A model generated the notes under the pieces. It ran no database searches. It was not told the origin of the DNA and worked only from the letters and a program-made list of their open reading frames with translations. Positions 30,742 through 40,509 of a stretch of 58,605 bases of DNA are shown piece by piece (the first letter of the stretch is position 1; each line of letters begins with the position of its first letter). The stretch is from Prochlorococcus sp. AG-315-D17 (GTDB taxonomy: Bacteria; Cyanobacteriota; Cyanobacteriia; PCC-6307; Cyanobiaceae). The stretch lies in NCBI GenBank assembly GCA_003283685.1, contig QBWD01000005.1:1-58605 (forward strand). Reading direction: 5' to 3'. A program made the position numbers and the translations under genes.

Positions 30742-31506
30742 GTGAAATCAATACCTGCAGAACAACTTGCAACTGAGCAAATCCCAGGAACATCTCCTGG
30801 TGGGATCTCTCCTCAGGGGACTACACAATCCCCTTCAAAGGTACTTGTAGTTGAGCCCCATCCAACTCTCCGTACTGTATTAGTGCAGAGGCTGAGACAG
30901 GATGGACAACTTGCAGCAGCAGTAGGCTCTGCTGCAGAGGCTGTGGATCTTTGTAGAGATCAATCACCTGATTTATTAGTTAGTGCAGAGTTGTTGGAAA
31001 AAAGCTCTGCTCTTCGCTTGGCTCAACAGTTAGGTTGCTCAGTAATTGTTTTAACAGCCAGAACAGGTGTAGAACCTGTGGTAGGACTTCTTGATGATGG
31101 TGCTGATGATGTTTTAAGAAAGCCTTTTGGACTAGAAGAATTAGCGGCAAGATGTAGGACTCTACTTAAAAGGGGAAGAATTGGTCTGCAAGAGAGAGTG
31201 ACCGTTGGCCCATTAGAAGTTCATCTTTTACTTAGACAGGTCACACTTAGGGAGAAGCCTGTTGAACTAAGCCCAAGGGAGTTTGCCTTACTGTGCGCGT
31301 TATTGATGCCTCCTGGGATGGTAAGAAGTCGGCATGAATTATTACGAATGGCATGGCCTCCTTTTAGCGGTGGTCCTCGTTCTGTAGATACCCAAGTCCT
31401 TACCCTTAGAAGAAAGCTAGAACAAGCTGGTCTGGGTGATGGAGGCGGCATTACTACTGTTCGTCAACAAGGATATCGCTTTAGTCTTGATAATTTGCCT
31501 TCTTAA
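30742..31506 (+). CDS. OmpR/PhoB-type transcription factor with atypical receiver
   Basis: A 254-residue regulator: a Pro/Gly/Ser/Thr-rich N-terminus (about 30 residues), a receiver domain, and a winged-helix DNA-binding domain (LSPREFALLCALL and the final VRQQGYRFSL). The receiver lacks the normal phosphoacceptor: where PDLxxxD is expected it reads PDLLVSAELL, with Ala at the Asp position, and the acidic pair after the first strand is reduced to one Glu (VLVVEPHP). The switch Thr (VLTAR) and Lys (RKPFG) remain. It probably acts without phosphorylation. Start is GTG at 30742. Confidence 0.88.
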   Translation: MKSIPAEQLATEQIPGTSPGGISPQGTTQSPSKVLVVEPHPTLRTVLVQRLRQDGQLAAAVGSAAEAVDLCRDQSPDLLVSAELLEKSSALRLAQQLGCSVIVLTARTGVEPVVGLLDDGADDVLRKPFGLEELAARCRTLLKRGRIGLQERVTVGPLEVHLLLRQVTLREKPVELSPREFALLCALLMPPGMVRSRHELLRMAWPPFSGGPRSVDTQVLTLRRKLEQAGLGDGGGITTVRQQGYRFSLDNLPS

Positions 31507-31532
31507 ATTTTAAAAGCAGTAAATTAAATTCT

Positions 31533-33095
31533 TTATTCTGGAAGTTCCCAGGGGTTCATTCCAAGTTTGGCCCCGATAAGATGACCGCAAGCAAATCCAC
31601 TAAAGGCTACGGCATTTAAACCTTGCCCCGGAAAGCAGGAGTCACCGACACAGTAGAAATCTTTGATATTCGTACTGTTAAATGGCATGGGAAGTAATCC
31701 TGGTAATCTCATTAATGGAATTGGTCCATAGCTACCTTTATTTCTTGAGAGAAACCTTTTATGAGTTTTGGGACTCCCTATTTCTTTATGAGTGATATTT
31801 TTGCTTAAACCTGGAAACAAATTTTCTAATTTTGCAATAAGTCTGTCTCCATCAATTTTTTTCTTAGCCAGATATTCTTTATTAGTTAAATTATCCCAGC
31901 ACTCCATTGAAGAGGGTGTAAATGCATGAACTATGTGATTTTTAACTGGCGCCAACGTTGGATCTAAAAGTGTAGGTATTGATACGAATACGACTCCTTG
32001 CTCCTTTTCCATTTTTTCCCAATCATCTAAAAGTAAGTGATGGCAGTGAGTTCCTGAAGCAATTATATCTTTATTTACTCCTAAATGAAGGGATAAAAAT
32101 GAAGGCGATGGTTTATATCTCTTTCTCCACTTTATCTCAGATTGAGGAATTTGATTTGATTCAATCAATGGAGTATTAATTCCTTCTCCACCAAATGTAT
32201 CCCATCTTGTTGCGTTGGAGACAATAGTTCGACTGTAGATACTCGTATCATCCTCTAGCGTAACCCCTATGGCTTTCTTGTCCTCTAAAATAATCTTTTT
32301 AACTTTAGATTTATATTGAACTTTCCCACCATAGCGTTCAATCCCTTTTACAAGCTTTTCTGCAATAATTCCAACGCCTCCTTTAGGGTAGTTAATTCCA
32401 CCATGATGACGATCGGAAAAAACCATGCCAGCATTTATCATGGGAGTTAAATTGGCAGGCATTACTGACCAGCAAAAACATTCAATATCAATGAATTTCA
32501 ATAAGGCGGGATCCGTAATATGTCGCCTGGCTACATCTCCTGCATTCACAGGAAGCCATCTAGCAAGCCCGAGACATGATAATGGGGATTTGAAAAAAAC
32601 TTTTGCAAGATATGCAGGATCCTCGATCGAAAGTAAAGGCATTGAATCTAGGCATTTAAATACACTCCAACATGTGCCATAAAAACGTTGTATTCCTTTC
32701 TCTTCATGGGGAAATAATTTGATCAATTTTGAAATGAATTTCTGATAGTTTCTATCAACAGATATTTCTAGATTGTCAGGAAGATGGTACGCAAGTTGAG
32801 TTGGGTCAGCTATTGATTCGCATTTTTCTCCAACATCTGCAAGTGCACGGGTTAGTAAGTTTGTATATCCTTTTTCTCCAAAACCAAATATCATTGATGC
32901 TCCAACATCAAAAGTAAATCCTTTCCTTTTAAATGAGCCTCCACTTCCCCCAGGTATTGTGTATTGCTCTAGTACAAGAACCTTAGCCCCTTTAGATGCA
33001 AGTTGACTAGCAGTCACTAAACCCCCAAGACCGGAGCCAATAACTATCGAATCCCAATCGCAGGGATCTTCTTTTTTATTTGTGGAATGGTTCAT
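31533..33095 (-). CDS. crtH: Carotene (prolycopene) cis-trans isomerase
   Basis: An FAD-dependent enzyme of the CRTISO/CrtH family that converts poly-cis-lycopene to all-trans-lycopene. The dinucleotide-binding motif is VIGSGLGGLVTASQLASKG near residue 18, followed by EQYTIPGGSGGSF. The C-terminal FAD block is YCVGDSCFPGQGLNAVAFSG near 490, typical of CrtH. The length of 520 residues matches. It converges with the response regulator (26 bp) and is 43 bp downstream of trmFO on the same strand. Confidence 0.88.
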   Translation of the reverse strand: MNHSTNKKEDPCDWDSIVIGSGLGGLVTASQLASKGAKVLVLEQYTIPGGSGGSFKRKGFTFDVGASMIFGFGEKGYTNLLTRALADVGEKCESIADPTQLAYHLPDNLEISVDRNYQKFISKLIKLFPHEEKGIQRFYGTCWSVFKCLDSMPLLSIEDPAYLAKVFFKSPLSCLGLARWLPVNAGDVARRHITDPALLKFIDIECFCWSVMPANLTPMINAGMVFSDRHHGGINYPKGGVGIIAEKLVKGIERYGGKVQYKSKVKKIILEDKKAIGVTLEDDTSIYSRTIVSNATRWDTFGGEGINTPLIESNQIPQSEIKWRKRYKPSPSFLSLHLGVNKDIIASGTHCHHLLLDDWEKMEKEQGVVFVSIPTLLDPTLAPVKNHIVHAFTPSSMECWDNLTNKEYLAKKKIDGDRLIAKLENLFPGLSKNITHKEIGSPKTHKRFLSRNKGSYGPIPLMRLPGLLPMPFNSTNIKDFYCVGDSCFPGQGLNAVAFSGFACGHLIGAKLGMNPWELPE

Positions 33096-33138
33096 AAGAG
33101 TTAGGAGTGGTTTTAATTTGATCTATTTTTAGAACTTT

Positions 33139-34521
33139 TTATAGTTCTAATAAAGCTTGTTTTTGTTGATTTATAAGAATTAAGGCTCTGTCTCTATATT
33201 TTTCATATCGCTCACGTTTATTATGAATTTTCTTACTAAGTTCAGGTAATAAACCAAAATTAGCTGGCATAGGTTGAAAGTTTCTTTTATTTTTAAGGCG
33301 TGTACCTGTTTCACTATTACTAACAAAGTTTGTTAATGCTCCTATCATGGTAGACGTTGGTAAACTAATAGATTTTTGACCTTTAGCTAATAAAGCTGCA
33401 TTTGTTCCAGCCAACCATCCTCCCGCAACAGCCGCAACATAGCCTTCCGTACCAGTTAGTTGTCCAGCTGCGAATAAAGTTTTTCTTTTTTTAAATTGGA
33501 GTGTGGGTTCTAGAAGTTTTGGAGATTCAAGAAAAGTATTTCTATGCATAACTCCAAAACGAATAAAGTCAGCATTTGATAATCCAGGAATCAATCTAAT
33601 TAAACGTTTTTGCTCACCCCATTTTAAATTTGTTTGGAATCCAACTAGATTCCATAATCTCCCTCCTTTATCTTCTTGTCTAAGTTGCACAACTGCATGT
33701 GCTCTTTTTAGCCTTCGCAAATCCTTATCGTTTACATCACCCCATCTTGGATCCCAAAGTCCTATAGGTTTAAGAGGACCATAACGCATTGTCTCCACTC
33801 CTCTTCTTGCTAGTTCTTCTATGGGCAGACATCCTTCAAAAAAAGTAGCTGAATCTTTCTCAAAGTCCTTTAATTCTGATTGTTTTGCTTTAATTAATTC
33901 AGAATGAAAATCAAGATAGGTCTCTTCGTTCATAGGGCAATTAACATAATCAGCATCCCCCTTGTCGTATCTACTTGCTCGAAAGGCTGTTGAAAAGTCA
34001 ATACTTTCTCCTGTGATGATGGGACTAGCCGCATCAAAGAAATGACATTCTTTTTCCCCCGTAAAGCTCTTAATATTTTTTGCTAGTAATTCGCTAGTAA
34101 GAGGCCCTGTTGCTAGAACTGTAATCTGATCTGTTTGAGGAAGTGATTTGATCTCTCTTCTCTCTATTTCTATAAGAGGATGCGAGGAAAGTTCTTTTGT
34201 AATAGCTAAACTGAATTGACTTCTATCAACCGCAAGAGCACCTCCTGCAGGGACAGAGTGTTCATCAGCTTTCTTGATGACAATTGAATCCAACCTCCTA
34301 AGTTCTTCTTGAAGAAGCCCTGCTGCTCGGTCGCTGCTAAGTGCACCAAAGCTATTGCTGCAAACAAGCTCACCAAATTCAGAAGTATGATGAGCTGGAG
34401 ATTTTTTTATAGGGCGCATTTCAGCAAGAGTTACTTTTATTCCAGCTTTTGCTATTTGCCATGCAGCCTCTGATCCGGCCAGTCCGGCTCCTATAACGAT
34501 TACTGAAGGCTTTTCTTTCAA
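33139..34521 (-). CDS. trmFO: Folate/FAD-dependent tRNA (uracil-54) methyltransferase
   Basis: TrmFO makes ribothymidine at position 54 of tRNAs using methylenetetrahydrofolate. The FAD motif is [19 protein letters not shown] at residue 8, the conserved [12 protein letters not shown] loop is near 52, and the late blocks [20 protein letters not shown] (near 355) and [13 protein letters not shown] tail are as expected. At 460 residues it is full length. It is divergent from the tRNA-Lys gene, across a 214-bp spacer. Confidence 0.95.
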   Translation of the reverse strand: MKEKPSVIVIGAGLAGSEAAWQIAKAGIKVTLAEMRPIKKSPAHHTSEFGELVCSNSFGALSSDRAAGLLQEELRRLDSIVIKKADEHSVPAGGALAVDRSQFSLAITKELSSHPLIEIERREIKSLPQTDQITVLATGPLTSELLAKNIKSFTGEKECHFFDAASPIITGESIDFSTAFRASRYDKGDADYVNCPMNEETYLDFHSELIKAKQSELKDFEKDSATFFEGCLPIEELARRGVETMRYGPLKPIGLWDPRWGDVNDKDLRRLKRAHAVVQLRQEDKGGRLWNLVGFQTNLKWGEQKRLIRLIPGLSNADFIRFGVMHRNTFLESPKLLEPTLQFKKRKTLFAAGQLTGTEGYVAAVAGGWLAGTNAALLAKGQKSISLPTSTMIGALTNFVSNSETGTRLKNKRNFQPMPANFGLLPELSKKIHNKRERYEKYRDRALILINQQKQALLEL

Positions 34522-34735
34522 GTGTTAGTTTGGTTTTATTATGAATAAGCTTAGGTAAATAATATTGAGATGTCCCTTCATGGTTTTATTAATAGATCTA
34601 ATGCTTCTCAAAAGTCAATGAGCTAGGTGGAAAATAATATCTGTTTATTTTTTTAATGCTCAAAAAGGAACAATAACCTTTAAAGCTTCGACAACGTGAT
34701 ATTTTTCATAGGCAGCACTATTGAACCTTTTTTAC

Positions 34736-34807
34736 GGGTCGCTAGCTCAGTGGTAGAGCATCCGGCTTTTAACCGGCTGGTCCTGAGTTCGAATCTCAGG
34801 CGACCCA
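34736..34807 (+). tRNA. tRNA-Lys (anticodon TTT)
   Basis: A complete 72-nt cloverleaf: acceptor GGGTCGC pairs with GCGACCC, D arm GCTC/GAGC, anticodon stem CCGG/CCGG around CTTTTAA, and T arm CTGAG TTCGAAT CTCAG. The discriminator is A and CCA is not encoded. A T-rich run follows immediately. No partial copy of this tRNA is seen elsewhere in the window. Confidence 0.97.
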
Positions 34808-34845
34808 TTTTTTTATTTTTAAAGCTTTTCAATAGATCAGTTGAT

Positions 34846-35196
34846 GTGATTAATCTTTTAAGAGGATTAAGGTTATTTTTGTTTTTCAGTCTTATCTTTT
34901 GGGCCTGTAAAACAGGTAAGGCCGGTATAAATAAATTTACTAATTTGATTTTTGTTGAAGACTGGTTAATAGAAAGAAAGATTGATTTAACAAGTGATGA
35001 TGTAAAATGCAGAGCATCTTTGCAAAGAGATGGGTCTTGGTTTGGTGCAAGAATTAGATTGGGATTTAATGATGAATTGATTAAGCCTCATTGGATTCCT
35101 ATAAAAGATGAGAAATTAGGGAAATTGAGATTAACTAAAGTTAAAAAGGTTCTAAAAGATTGTCGGTCAGGATTACTTTTCCTTCGGGAAAAGTAA
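34846..35196 (+). CDS. Hypothetical membrane-anchored protein
   Basis: About 116 residues: a hydrophobic N-terminal segment (LRLFLFFSLIFWAC, ending in a Cys that is not a good lipobox) and a soluble basic C-terminal part (ASLQRDGSWFGARIRLGFNDELIKPHWIPIKDEKLG). The frame runs back into the tRNA, but coding there is impossible, so I take the first start after it, GTG at 34846. I do not recognise the family. Confidence 0.6.
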   Translation: MINLLRGLRLFLFFSLIFWACKTGKAGINKFTNLIFVEDWLIERKIDLTSDDVKCRASLQRDGSWFGARIRLGFNDELIKPHWIPIKDEKLGKLRLTKVKKVLKDCRSGLLFLREK

Positions 35197-35287
35197 TAAG
35201 AAAAATTGATTTTGTGTTGATGAGACTATAAATACTTTCTAAGTTCTAATTTTCTTGCTCAATTATATGTATACAGATTTTTATATT

Positions 35288-35371
35288 ATGAAAAAAGTTT
35301 CAGTTGCTACCGCAATGGCCATCAACATATCTTTCTATCTTTGGGCTCTGATGCGATTTCCTTTAAATTAA
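35288..35371 (+). CDS. Possible 27-residue membrane peptide
   Basis: A very short ORF encoding a Lys-Lys start, one hydrophobic span (VATAMAINISFYLWALM) and a short tail. Its size and shape resemble the small subunits and membrane peptides common in cyanobacteria, but it matches none of the known Psb, Psa or Pet subunits as I remember them. An upstream AT-rich stretch could hold a promoter. From 35372 to 35574 I see nothing else that looks coding. Confidence 0.35.
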   Translation: MKKVSVATAMAINISFYLWALMRFPLN

Positions 35372-35574
35372 GAGGAAATTTATTTTTTTTAATTTATTTT
35401 AGGACTTTATATTTTTTAGAGACTCCCGTTCCTTGATTTAGGTAGAAGTTATTAAAAGTTCCTTTTTTAAATTTCATTGTTTTTGATGTGTTTCAAGCCT
35501 CTTTTCATCCAATAACGCTTAGGGTCACTACTAAGGCTCTCAATGCCTAAATGTTTATAAGGGGGAAAAGAAGT

Positions 35575-35904
35575 ATGGTCAAGCAATCATCTTCAATTAC
35601 AAGATCTAATTCCAATTGGTTATGGAGATGGGCTGAGCCTGAGAGTGAGCTATCTGTAATTCCAAAATCTAAAACTAAACGTTTAGCTCAACAAGCAAAA
35701 TTGGCGAATGTTGATGCTGAAAGAGCCTTCAGTCGTGCATACCAAATGGAACTATCAAGAACCAAGGCTATTGGGGAGGCTATGTTTAAATCAGGTAAAG
35801 CGCTGCGTTTTAGTTTATCTAGTTCTGGAAGACAATTATTACTTAGGACAGAGGCAGCTAGAAGACAGTTTGAACCAGGCTATAGAAATAAAATTAATTC
35901 CTGA
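35575..35904 (+). CDS. Small basic hypothetical protein
   Basis: About 109 residues, strongly basic, helical and without membrane spans: NSNWLWRWAEPESELSVIPK, then TKRLAQQAKLANVDAERAF and a Ser/Arg-rich second half. I chose ATG 35575 because a G-rich run resembling a ribosome-binding site (AAGGGGG) lies 9 bases before it. ATG 35551 is an in-frame alternative. It could bind nucleic acid, judged only by charge. Confidence 0.6.
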   Translation: MVKQSSSITRSNSNWLWRWAEPESELSVIPKSKTKRLAQQAKLANVDAERAFSRAYQMELSRTKAIGEAMFKSGKALRFSLSSSGRQLLLRTEAARRQFEPGYRNKINS

Positions 35905-36001
35905 ACTCATAGGATCTCTATGATTAAACGAAAATATATCTTCAATAAATTTACGTTTTTTTATTATTCATTATTATATAAAAATATTTTAGATATAAAA
36001 A

Positions 36002-36298
36002 ATGCAACTTTATGTAGTGACCTGGAAATTTGAATCCTCTGAAGATCAGGTTTATTCGTCAGAAGCATTGGTGGATTATGTTGAAAGTGGAAAGTCAGAT
36101 AATCTAATTGATGGTTATGAAAGGATTGCATGGGCTCATACCCCTCAGGATGGAACAGGTGTGATAATTTGTAGAGCTTCTAGTGCTTCTATTCTTTTTA
36201 AAGTCTTTGCTTCCTGGAGAGACAAATATGGAATGAGTTGGGAGTATAAACCTGCCTTGAGTACCGAAGAATTTGTTTCTTTAATAAAGGAGAAATAG
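36002..36298 (+). CDS. DUF3303-family protein
   Basis: Ninety-eight residues forming a small alpha/beta barrel-like unit. It opens with MQLYVVTWKFES and contains RIAWAHTPQDGTGVIICRASSASILFKVFASWRDKYGMSWEYKPALS, a pattern I recognise from DUF3303, which is frequent in marine cyanobacteria and phages. The function is unknown. The gene is isolated, with AT-rich spacers on both sides. Confidence 0.7.
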   Translation: MQLYVVTWKFESSEDQVYSSEALVDYVESGKSDNLIDGYERIAWAHTPQDGTGVIICRASSASILFKVFASWRDKYGMSWEYKPALSTEEFVSLIKEK

Positions 36299-36450
36299 AA
36301 TAAGATTTTATTATTTGATTTTTTAATTGTCAAAGATAATCTTAAATAGCTATCTATAGAATACTCAAAATAAGTTTCAATCAATTAGTCTTTATAAAGG
36401 TTTTTACTTTAATATCTTTAGATTTTTAATTTCCTTTGACTGGTAGTAAA

Positions 36451-36612
36451 ATGTGGTTAAGTTCAAAGATAATACGATTTATTGTACTTTCCTTGGTCTC
36501 TTTTGTTATGGACTTTATAGAAAGCTCTAGAGGAAATGAGTATAAGCAATTAATGAATTTGTTAAAAGAAAAGATGAAAGTGATTGAAACTTTATTTCTT
36601 CACATTATTTAA
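36451..36612 (+). CDS. Possible small hypothetical protein (53 aa)
   Basis: An ORF of 53 codons with a hydrophobic N-terminal stretch ([17 protein letters not shown]) followed by a charged helix ([20 protein letters not shown]). It could be a signal-anchored peptide. It ends 65 bp before the SulP transporter gene. No strong ribosome-binding site is visible, so this is tentative. Confidence 0.35.
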   Translation: MWLSSKIIRFIVLSLVSFVMDFIESSRGNEYKQLMNLLKEKMKVIETLFLHII

Positions 36613-36677
36613 AAGACTTCTTTAAAAATAAAATTTCATATGTAATAAGGCAGGATGGTATAAACGAAGTTTTAAAT

Positions 36678-38216
36678 TTGGGTATTTCATTATCAAGGGA
36701 GAAATTCCTTTCTCCTTCAAAAGATGTACTAGCTGGATTGGTAGTTGCTTTCGCAATGATTCCAGAGGCAATAGCTTTTTCAGGGATCGCGGGAGTAGAC
36801 CCAAGAGTTGGGTTGTTTGGAGCATTTTTACTCTCAGTAAGCCTCGCGATTTTCGGAGGCAGAATGGCCATGATTACCTCAGTTACAGGTTCTACTGCTC
36901 TTTTAATGACTGGGATTGTGCAACAAGGTGAAAATATGAGTCCTGGACTTGGGTTGCAATATCTTTTAGCTGCTGGTCTGCTTACCGGTGTTCTTCAGAT
37001 TGCCTGGGGTTACTTGCGACTAGCTTATCAAATGAGGTTTGTGCCTCAACCAGTTATGGATGGCTTCGTGAATGGATTGGCAATTTTGATTTTTATTGCT
37101 CAGTTGCCTCATTTGGGTATAAATATTTCCCACTCTGAAACAGTTCTAGCTGCCTCTCAAATCTTGCCTGTTTGGGGATTGACTATACTTACTCTATTAA
37201 TTATCTATTTGCTGCCAAGACTTACTAAGGTTTTACCCTCTGCTTTGGTTGCAATTTTCTGTTGCACTGCGGTTTCGATAGGATTCAACTTGAATGTGCC
37301 AACAGTATCTAATCTAGGAATCCTTCCTAATGGATTACCAGGATTTGGTTTTCCTAAAGTCCCATTTAACTTTGAAACACTTGGAATAATTCTTCCAACC
37401 GCTTTAGCGATTTCTCTTGTAGGACTGATGGAAACATTTTTAACACAAGATATTCTTGATGACTTGACTGATAAAAGTACAAATAAAAATGTTGAGGCGA
37501 GAGGTCAAGGAATTGGTAATATAGTTAGCTCTCTTTTTGGAGGCATGGCGGGATGCGCTTTGGTTGGTCAATCTGTTATGAACGTTGGTTATGGAGGCAA
37601 AACTAGACTTTCAACTTTAAGTTCAGGAGTTTGTTTAATATCAATGATTCTTATTGCAAAGGATTGGGTGAATCAGATACCAATGGCAACATTGGTTGGA
37701 GTAATGATAATGATTGCTATAAATACTGCAAATTGGATTTCTATTAAAGACATACGTCGTATTCCTAGAAGTGATAGTTCTGTAATGATATTGACTGTAT
37801 TCGTTACAGTAATTACTCATAATTTAGCTCTTGGTCTCCTTTCAGGTGTTGGACTTGCTGCTATTTTGTTTAGTAGAAAGGTAGCTAAGGTTATTAAAGT
37901 TGAGAGCACATTAAATGGTGACAACCATAGAATTTATAAGGTAAAAGGTCAATTATTTTTTGTAAGCAGCATATACTTTAGACAAGGTTTTGAATTACAT
38001 GAGCATCCTGAAAAAGTAACCATTGACATGGCCGAAGCTCATATATGGGATCAGAGCGGTGTTGCTATTTTAGATCAAGTTATTAGACGAATAAAGTTGG
38101 GTGGTAGCAAGGTTGAAGTGGTTAATCTAAATGATGAAAGTTTGAATCTATTTTCTCGAATAGGTCAGGCTACTGAAGCTGGAGGAAGAGGAGGAGAATT
38201 AAAATCTGCTCACTAG
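36678..38216 (+). CDS. SulP-family anion (sulfate/bicarbonate) transporter
   Basis: A 512-residue inner-membrane transporter of the SLC26/SulP family. The N-terminal transmembrane domain begins with [27 protein letters not shown], the typical first helix. The region [33 protein letters not shown] (near 250) is the family's central signature. A C-terminal STAS domain ([12 protein letters not shown] and [21 protein letters not shown], near 430-480) completes it. In marine picocyanobacteria some SulP proteins are Na+-dependent bicarbonate importers of the BicA type. Sulfate or another anion cannot be excluded. The only plausible start is TTG 36678. Confidence 0.88.
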   Translation: MGISLSREKFLSPSKDVLAGLVVAFAMIPEAIAFSGIAGVDPRVGLFGAFLLSVSLAIFGGRMAMITSVTGSTALLMTGIVQQGENMSPGLGLQYLLAAGLLTGVLQIAWGYLRLAYQMRFVPQPVMDGFVNGLAILIFIAQLPHLGINISHSETVLAASQILPVWGLTILTLLIIYLLPRLTKVLPSALVAIFCCTAVSIGFNLNVPTVSNLGILPNGLPGFGFPKVPFNFETLGIILPTALAISLVGLMETFLTQDILDDLTDKSTNKNVEARGQGIGNIVSSLFGGMAGCALVGQSVMNVGYGGKTRLSTLSSGVCLISMILIAKDWVNQIPMATLVGVMIMIAINTANWISIKDIRRIPRSDSSVMILTVFVTVITHNLALGLLSGVGLAAILFSRKVAKVIKVESTLNGDNHRIYKVKGQLFFVSSIYFRQGFELHEHPEKVTIDMAEAHIWDQSGVAILDQVIRRIKLGGSKVEVVNLNDESLNLFSRIGQATEAGGRGGELKSAH

Positions 38217-38559
38217 TATTAAATATATTTTTATTTAAAATGATTGCAGATTTTTCTAATTGATTGAACTAGAGGCTTATAAGGGTTCATGTCCATTTTT
38301 CTTGACTTGTGCATATTTAATTGCTTGTAAATGTATAAGCTGAACCAACCTGAGATCAACCTTTATTTTCGATAGTAATAACAAGTATTAGTTTTTCTTA
38401 TGTTTTTGGTTTTGGCTTGCTTCGTCTTTTCTGATATTTTTAGATTTAGCTTCCAATTCATTTTTGATTTTGCGCTTTCAAAAAAACAAACAATTCTTTT
38501 CCTTAGACTTGTCCAAATATGAATTTGACGTCAATTTGGAAATGATTAATTAAATTTGT
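38217..38559. other. Intergenic region, no gene seen
   Basis: AT-rich spacer between the SulP gene and the small membrane ORF at 38560. I see no ORF with coding character and no RNA fold. A loose TTGACT ... TATAAG promoter-like pair occurs near 38310-38340. The final 20 bases lead directly to the next start. Confidence 0.5.
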
Positions 38560-38865
38560 ATGCTCGGACTTCTTTTTCTTGGATTTTCTGGTTTAGGTAT
38601 CTGGACAGGTGTAACTCTCATGAGAAAAAGCACTAAAAATCATGATATTAAGGAACTTTTATCAGAGATGGGAGCTAATACTTTTAAACTGATCGATGTA
38701 TTTCTGATTTTATTTGGAAATTTTAAAAACCTTATAATGATACTTAACTATGCCAGGAAGGACGAGAAACATATTTCAGTAGGCAATGGAGATCAAGAAA
38801 AAAGAGAATTAAGCTCTCCAAAGTTAATAAATATACACAACCAGGATGAAAAAAATGTTGCCTGA
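38560..38865 (+). CDS. Small membrane-anchored hypothetical protein
   Basis: About 101 residues: one N-terminal span (MLGLLFLGFSGLGIWTGVTLM), a second weaker hydrophobic stretch (FKLIDVFLILFGNFKNLIMIL), and a polar charged tail (DEKHISVGNGDQEKRELSS). No family recognised. A strong terminator hairpin follows 30 bp after the stop, which supports a real transcription unit. Confidence 0.6.
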   Translation: MLGLLFLGFSGLGIWTGVTLMRKSTKNHDIKELLSEMGANTFKLIDVFLILFGNFKNLIMILNYARKDEKHISVGNGDQEKRELSSPKLINIHNQDEKNVA

Positions 38866-38895
38866 GATTTTTGTGAAATGGCTGTTCATTTCCAG

Positions 38896-38939
38896 AAAAA
38901 AATCCCACTAAGTGGATTTACACTTAATGGGATTTTTTT
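38896..38939. terminator. Strong bidirectional Rho-independent terminator
   Basis: A 19-bp stem (AAAAAAATCCCACTAAGTG and its complement with a single mismatch) with a 6-base loop, flanked by A and T runs, so it can end transcription from both sides: the ORF at 38560 on the plus strand and the minus-strand ORF at 39050. Confidence 0.85.
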
Positions 38940-39049
38940 ATTTAATTGTAGAAATTAAATTCCCTCTATAGATTTTTAATATCTAATGATCCTTTAAGGA
39001 TTGGGATTTTGGAACTGGTATTGATTTGGCTAGAAAAACCTTTCTAAGC

Positions 39050-39187
39050 TTAGGAATCAAATTTTGAAAGATTAGGTCCTGCAATCACACCAACGATTGC
39101 GAAAAGAGCAATTGATAAAACACCAACGAGAGCTGCTGATAGGCTTCCCTCTCCTATAGCGAAGGTTAAAAGTGTCAAATGGGGCAT
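39050..39187 (-). CDS. Small single-span membrane protein (45 aa)
   Basis: The frame encodes 45 residues, MPHLTLLTFAIGEGSLSAAL followed by a long hydrophobic span (VGVLSIALFAIVGVIAG) and a short tail PNLSKFDS. The Gly/Ala-rich helix and tiny size are typical of photosystem or NDH accessory peptides, but I cannot match it to a named subunit. Two similar mini-proteins occur at 43639 and 44131. Confidence 0.5.
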   Translation of the reverse strand: MPHLTLLTFAIGEGSLSAALVGVLSIALFAIVGVIAGPNLSKFDS

Positions 39188-39305
39188 TTTCTTTTTGGAG
39201 ATGCAATTTTATAAGGTATTTATTTAAACCTACAATTGCCCAAAATTAATGATCTCGTTGCAACTTGAAAAGTTCAGACATTTTAATTAATGCCTTTTTT
39301 GAGTT

Positions 39306-39551
39306 CTAAGCAGTTGGGAAATCATTTGGGAACATAGTATCCTTTTCATCTTTTATTGCATTAGTCTCGCCCTTTAGCCAGTCCCTGAAACCGTTAGGTT
39401 TGACTGTTTGAGCATTACGAGCTGCAAAAATGATTACGTGAAAAGGGATTACTATCGCAAAGAAGAATAAATGAACTAAATACAAATCCCAAGGAATACC
39501 CTGATATCCATAATCGGGGAAAAATATTGCGGTAAGAAAGGTAAGCGCCAT
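39306..39551 (-). CDS. Small conserved-looking membrane protein (81 aa)
   Basis: From ATG 39551 this gives MALTFLTAIFFPDYGYQGIP, a hydrophobic span (LYLVHLFFFAIVIPFHVIIFAA), then a soluble tail rich in Lys/Asp (KPNGFRDWLKGETNAIKDEKD). A TTG at 39587 would add 12 residues that look non-coding, so I prefer the ATG. The aromatic patterning suggests a pigment-protein or membrane-complex accessory protein. That is speculation. Confidence 0.6.
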   Translation of the reverse strand: MALTFLTAIFFPDYGYQGIPWDLYLVHLFFFAIVIPFHVIIFAARNAQTVKPNGFRDWLKGETNAIKDEKDTMFPNDFPTA

Positions 39552-39620
39552 TGTTCCGGAAATTTTTGTACATTCATCATTATCCAAAAAGGATCAATTC
39601 TTCAGTGGCGGCCACAAATA

Positions 39621-39827
39621 TTAACTTCTAGAAATGGAAATGTTCATTGAAGTTCTTTTTGAGGCCTTATTCTCGGGTGTTTCAACGAAGTATCTATTGT
39701 TTTTGTATTCACTATTGATTTGGAGAGTTGCAGTTATGAATTTACTAACGATTTGAAAATTAAAGAAATAAACAGCTTCAAGGATTATTGGAATCACCTT
39801 GAATCTGCTTAATAAGAAATTCCTCAA
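39621..39827 (-). CDS. Small hypothetical protein (68 aa)
   Basis: A basic 68-residue ORF: MRNFLLSRFKVIPIILEAVY, then FFNFQIVSKFITATLQINSEYK and a polar Ser/Arg tail. No clear membrane span and no recognised family. It shares the strand and loose spacing of the preceding small gene. Confidence 0.45.
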   Translation of the reverse strand: MRNFLLSRFKVIPIILEAVYFFNFQIVSKFITATLQINSEYKNNRYFVETPENKASKRTSMNISISRS

Positions 39828-40236
39828 TCAAAGCGATATTTAAGATAGGCAAAAGGTTTTTAATAGATCTAGAAAGGTCGTTTTTTAATAGAAATATTGT
39901 GATACATGAAAAAACGTAATTTAGGCCAAAACGGCTTTTACTCCCTTAAGGCTAACTAAAGCGTTTTCCAAGCATTGTTAAGAAGGAAGTTTTGATTGAT
40001 AGTGATTAGTTTCCGATTAGCCTATGAAAATCTCTAGAAAATTTAAAAATAAATAATCTGTAATAGTTTAGATAAAAGATAATAGAAGGATCTTAAACTT
40101 GGATAAGGACATGATCTCTTAATATTGACCAGTTTTTTTTATTTAGCACAGATTAAATATTAGAATTTAACTTTTGGAGAGCAGAATATTTATTAATTAT
40201 CTTTCCATGAAACTTCAAATAGGTTTATACTTACTA
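39828..40236. other. Intergenic region, no gene seen
   Basis: 409 bases of AT-rich DNA. It contains very short ATG frames (10-17 codons) with no coding character and a few weak dyads, for example around AGATCT near 39876. It could hold a small RNA, but I see no structure that proves one. Confidence 0.45.
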
Positions 40237-40509
40237 CTAATTAATAAAACTTTCGAGAAACTTAACAAGCCAAAAACTAAAATATATACTGATTACTATC
40301 CATAGTGATATTAAGATATTCCAGGCTTTCTTATGTTTTAAAAGAATAACTTTATCAAGTGAGTAAGCTCCTATAACTGGTATAGCTATTAATATTGTCA
40401 TTTTAAGCAAGACTTCAAGAAAACTTTGTGCAACCTTGGGATTGATAAGCCAAGTTATTAGCACACCACTTATTAAGTAGCCACCATATTGGATTAGTTT
40501 TCTGAACAT
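40237..40509 (-). CDS. Hypothetical protein with about three membrane helices
   Basis: Ninety residues, almost all hydrophobic: LIQYGGYLISGVLITWLINP, then KMTILIAIPVIGAYSLDKVILL and a final span (AWNILISLWIVISIYFSFWLV). Positive residues sit between the spans. No family recognised. Isolated, with 400 bases of empty DNA downstream. Confidence 0.6.
   Translation of the reverse strand: MFRKLIQYGGYLISGVLITWLINPKVAQSFLEVLLKMTILIAIPVIGAYSLDKVILLKHKKAWNILISLWIVISIYFSFWLVKFLESFIN

Noticed and set aside
34696..34845. Extension of the 34846 gene back to ATG 34696
   Set aside because: This stretch contains the whole tRNA-Lys gene, so it cannot be protein-coding; a GTG start after the tRNA is used instead.
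39552..39587. TTG start for the small gene at 39306
   Set aside because: The added residues (polar, with Cys) do not look coding, and the ATG at 39551 directly precedes the hydrophobic segment.
39906..39959. ATG frame of 17 codons in the 39828-40236 spacer
   Set aside because: Too short, no membrane span and no other support; chance open frame in AT-rich DNA.
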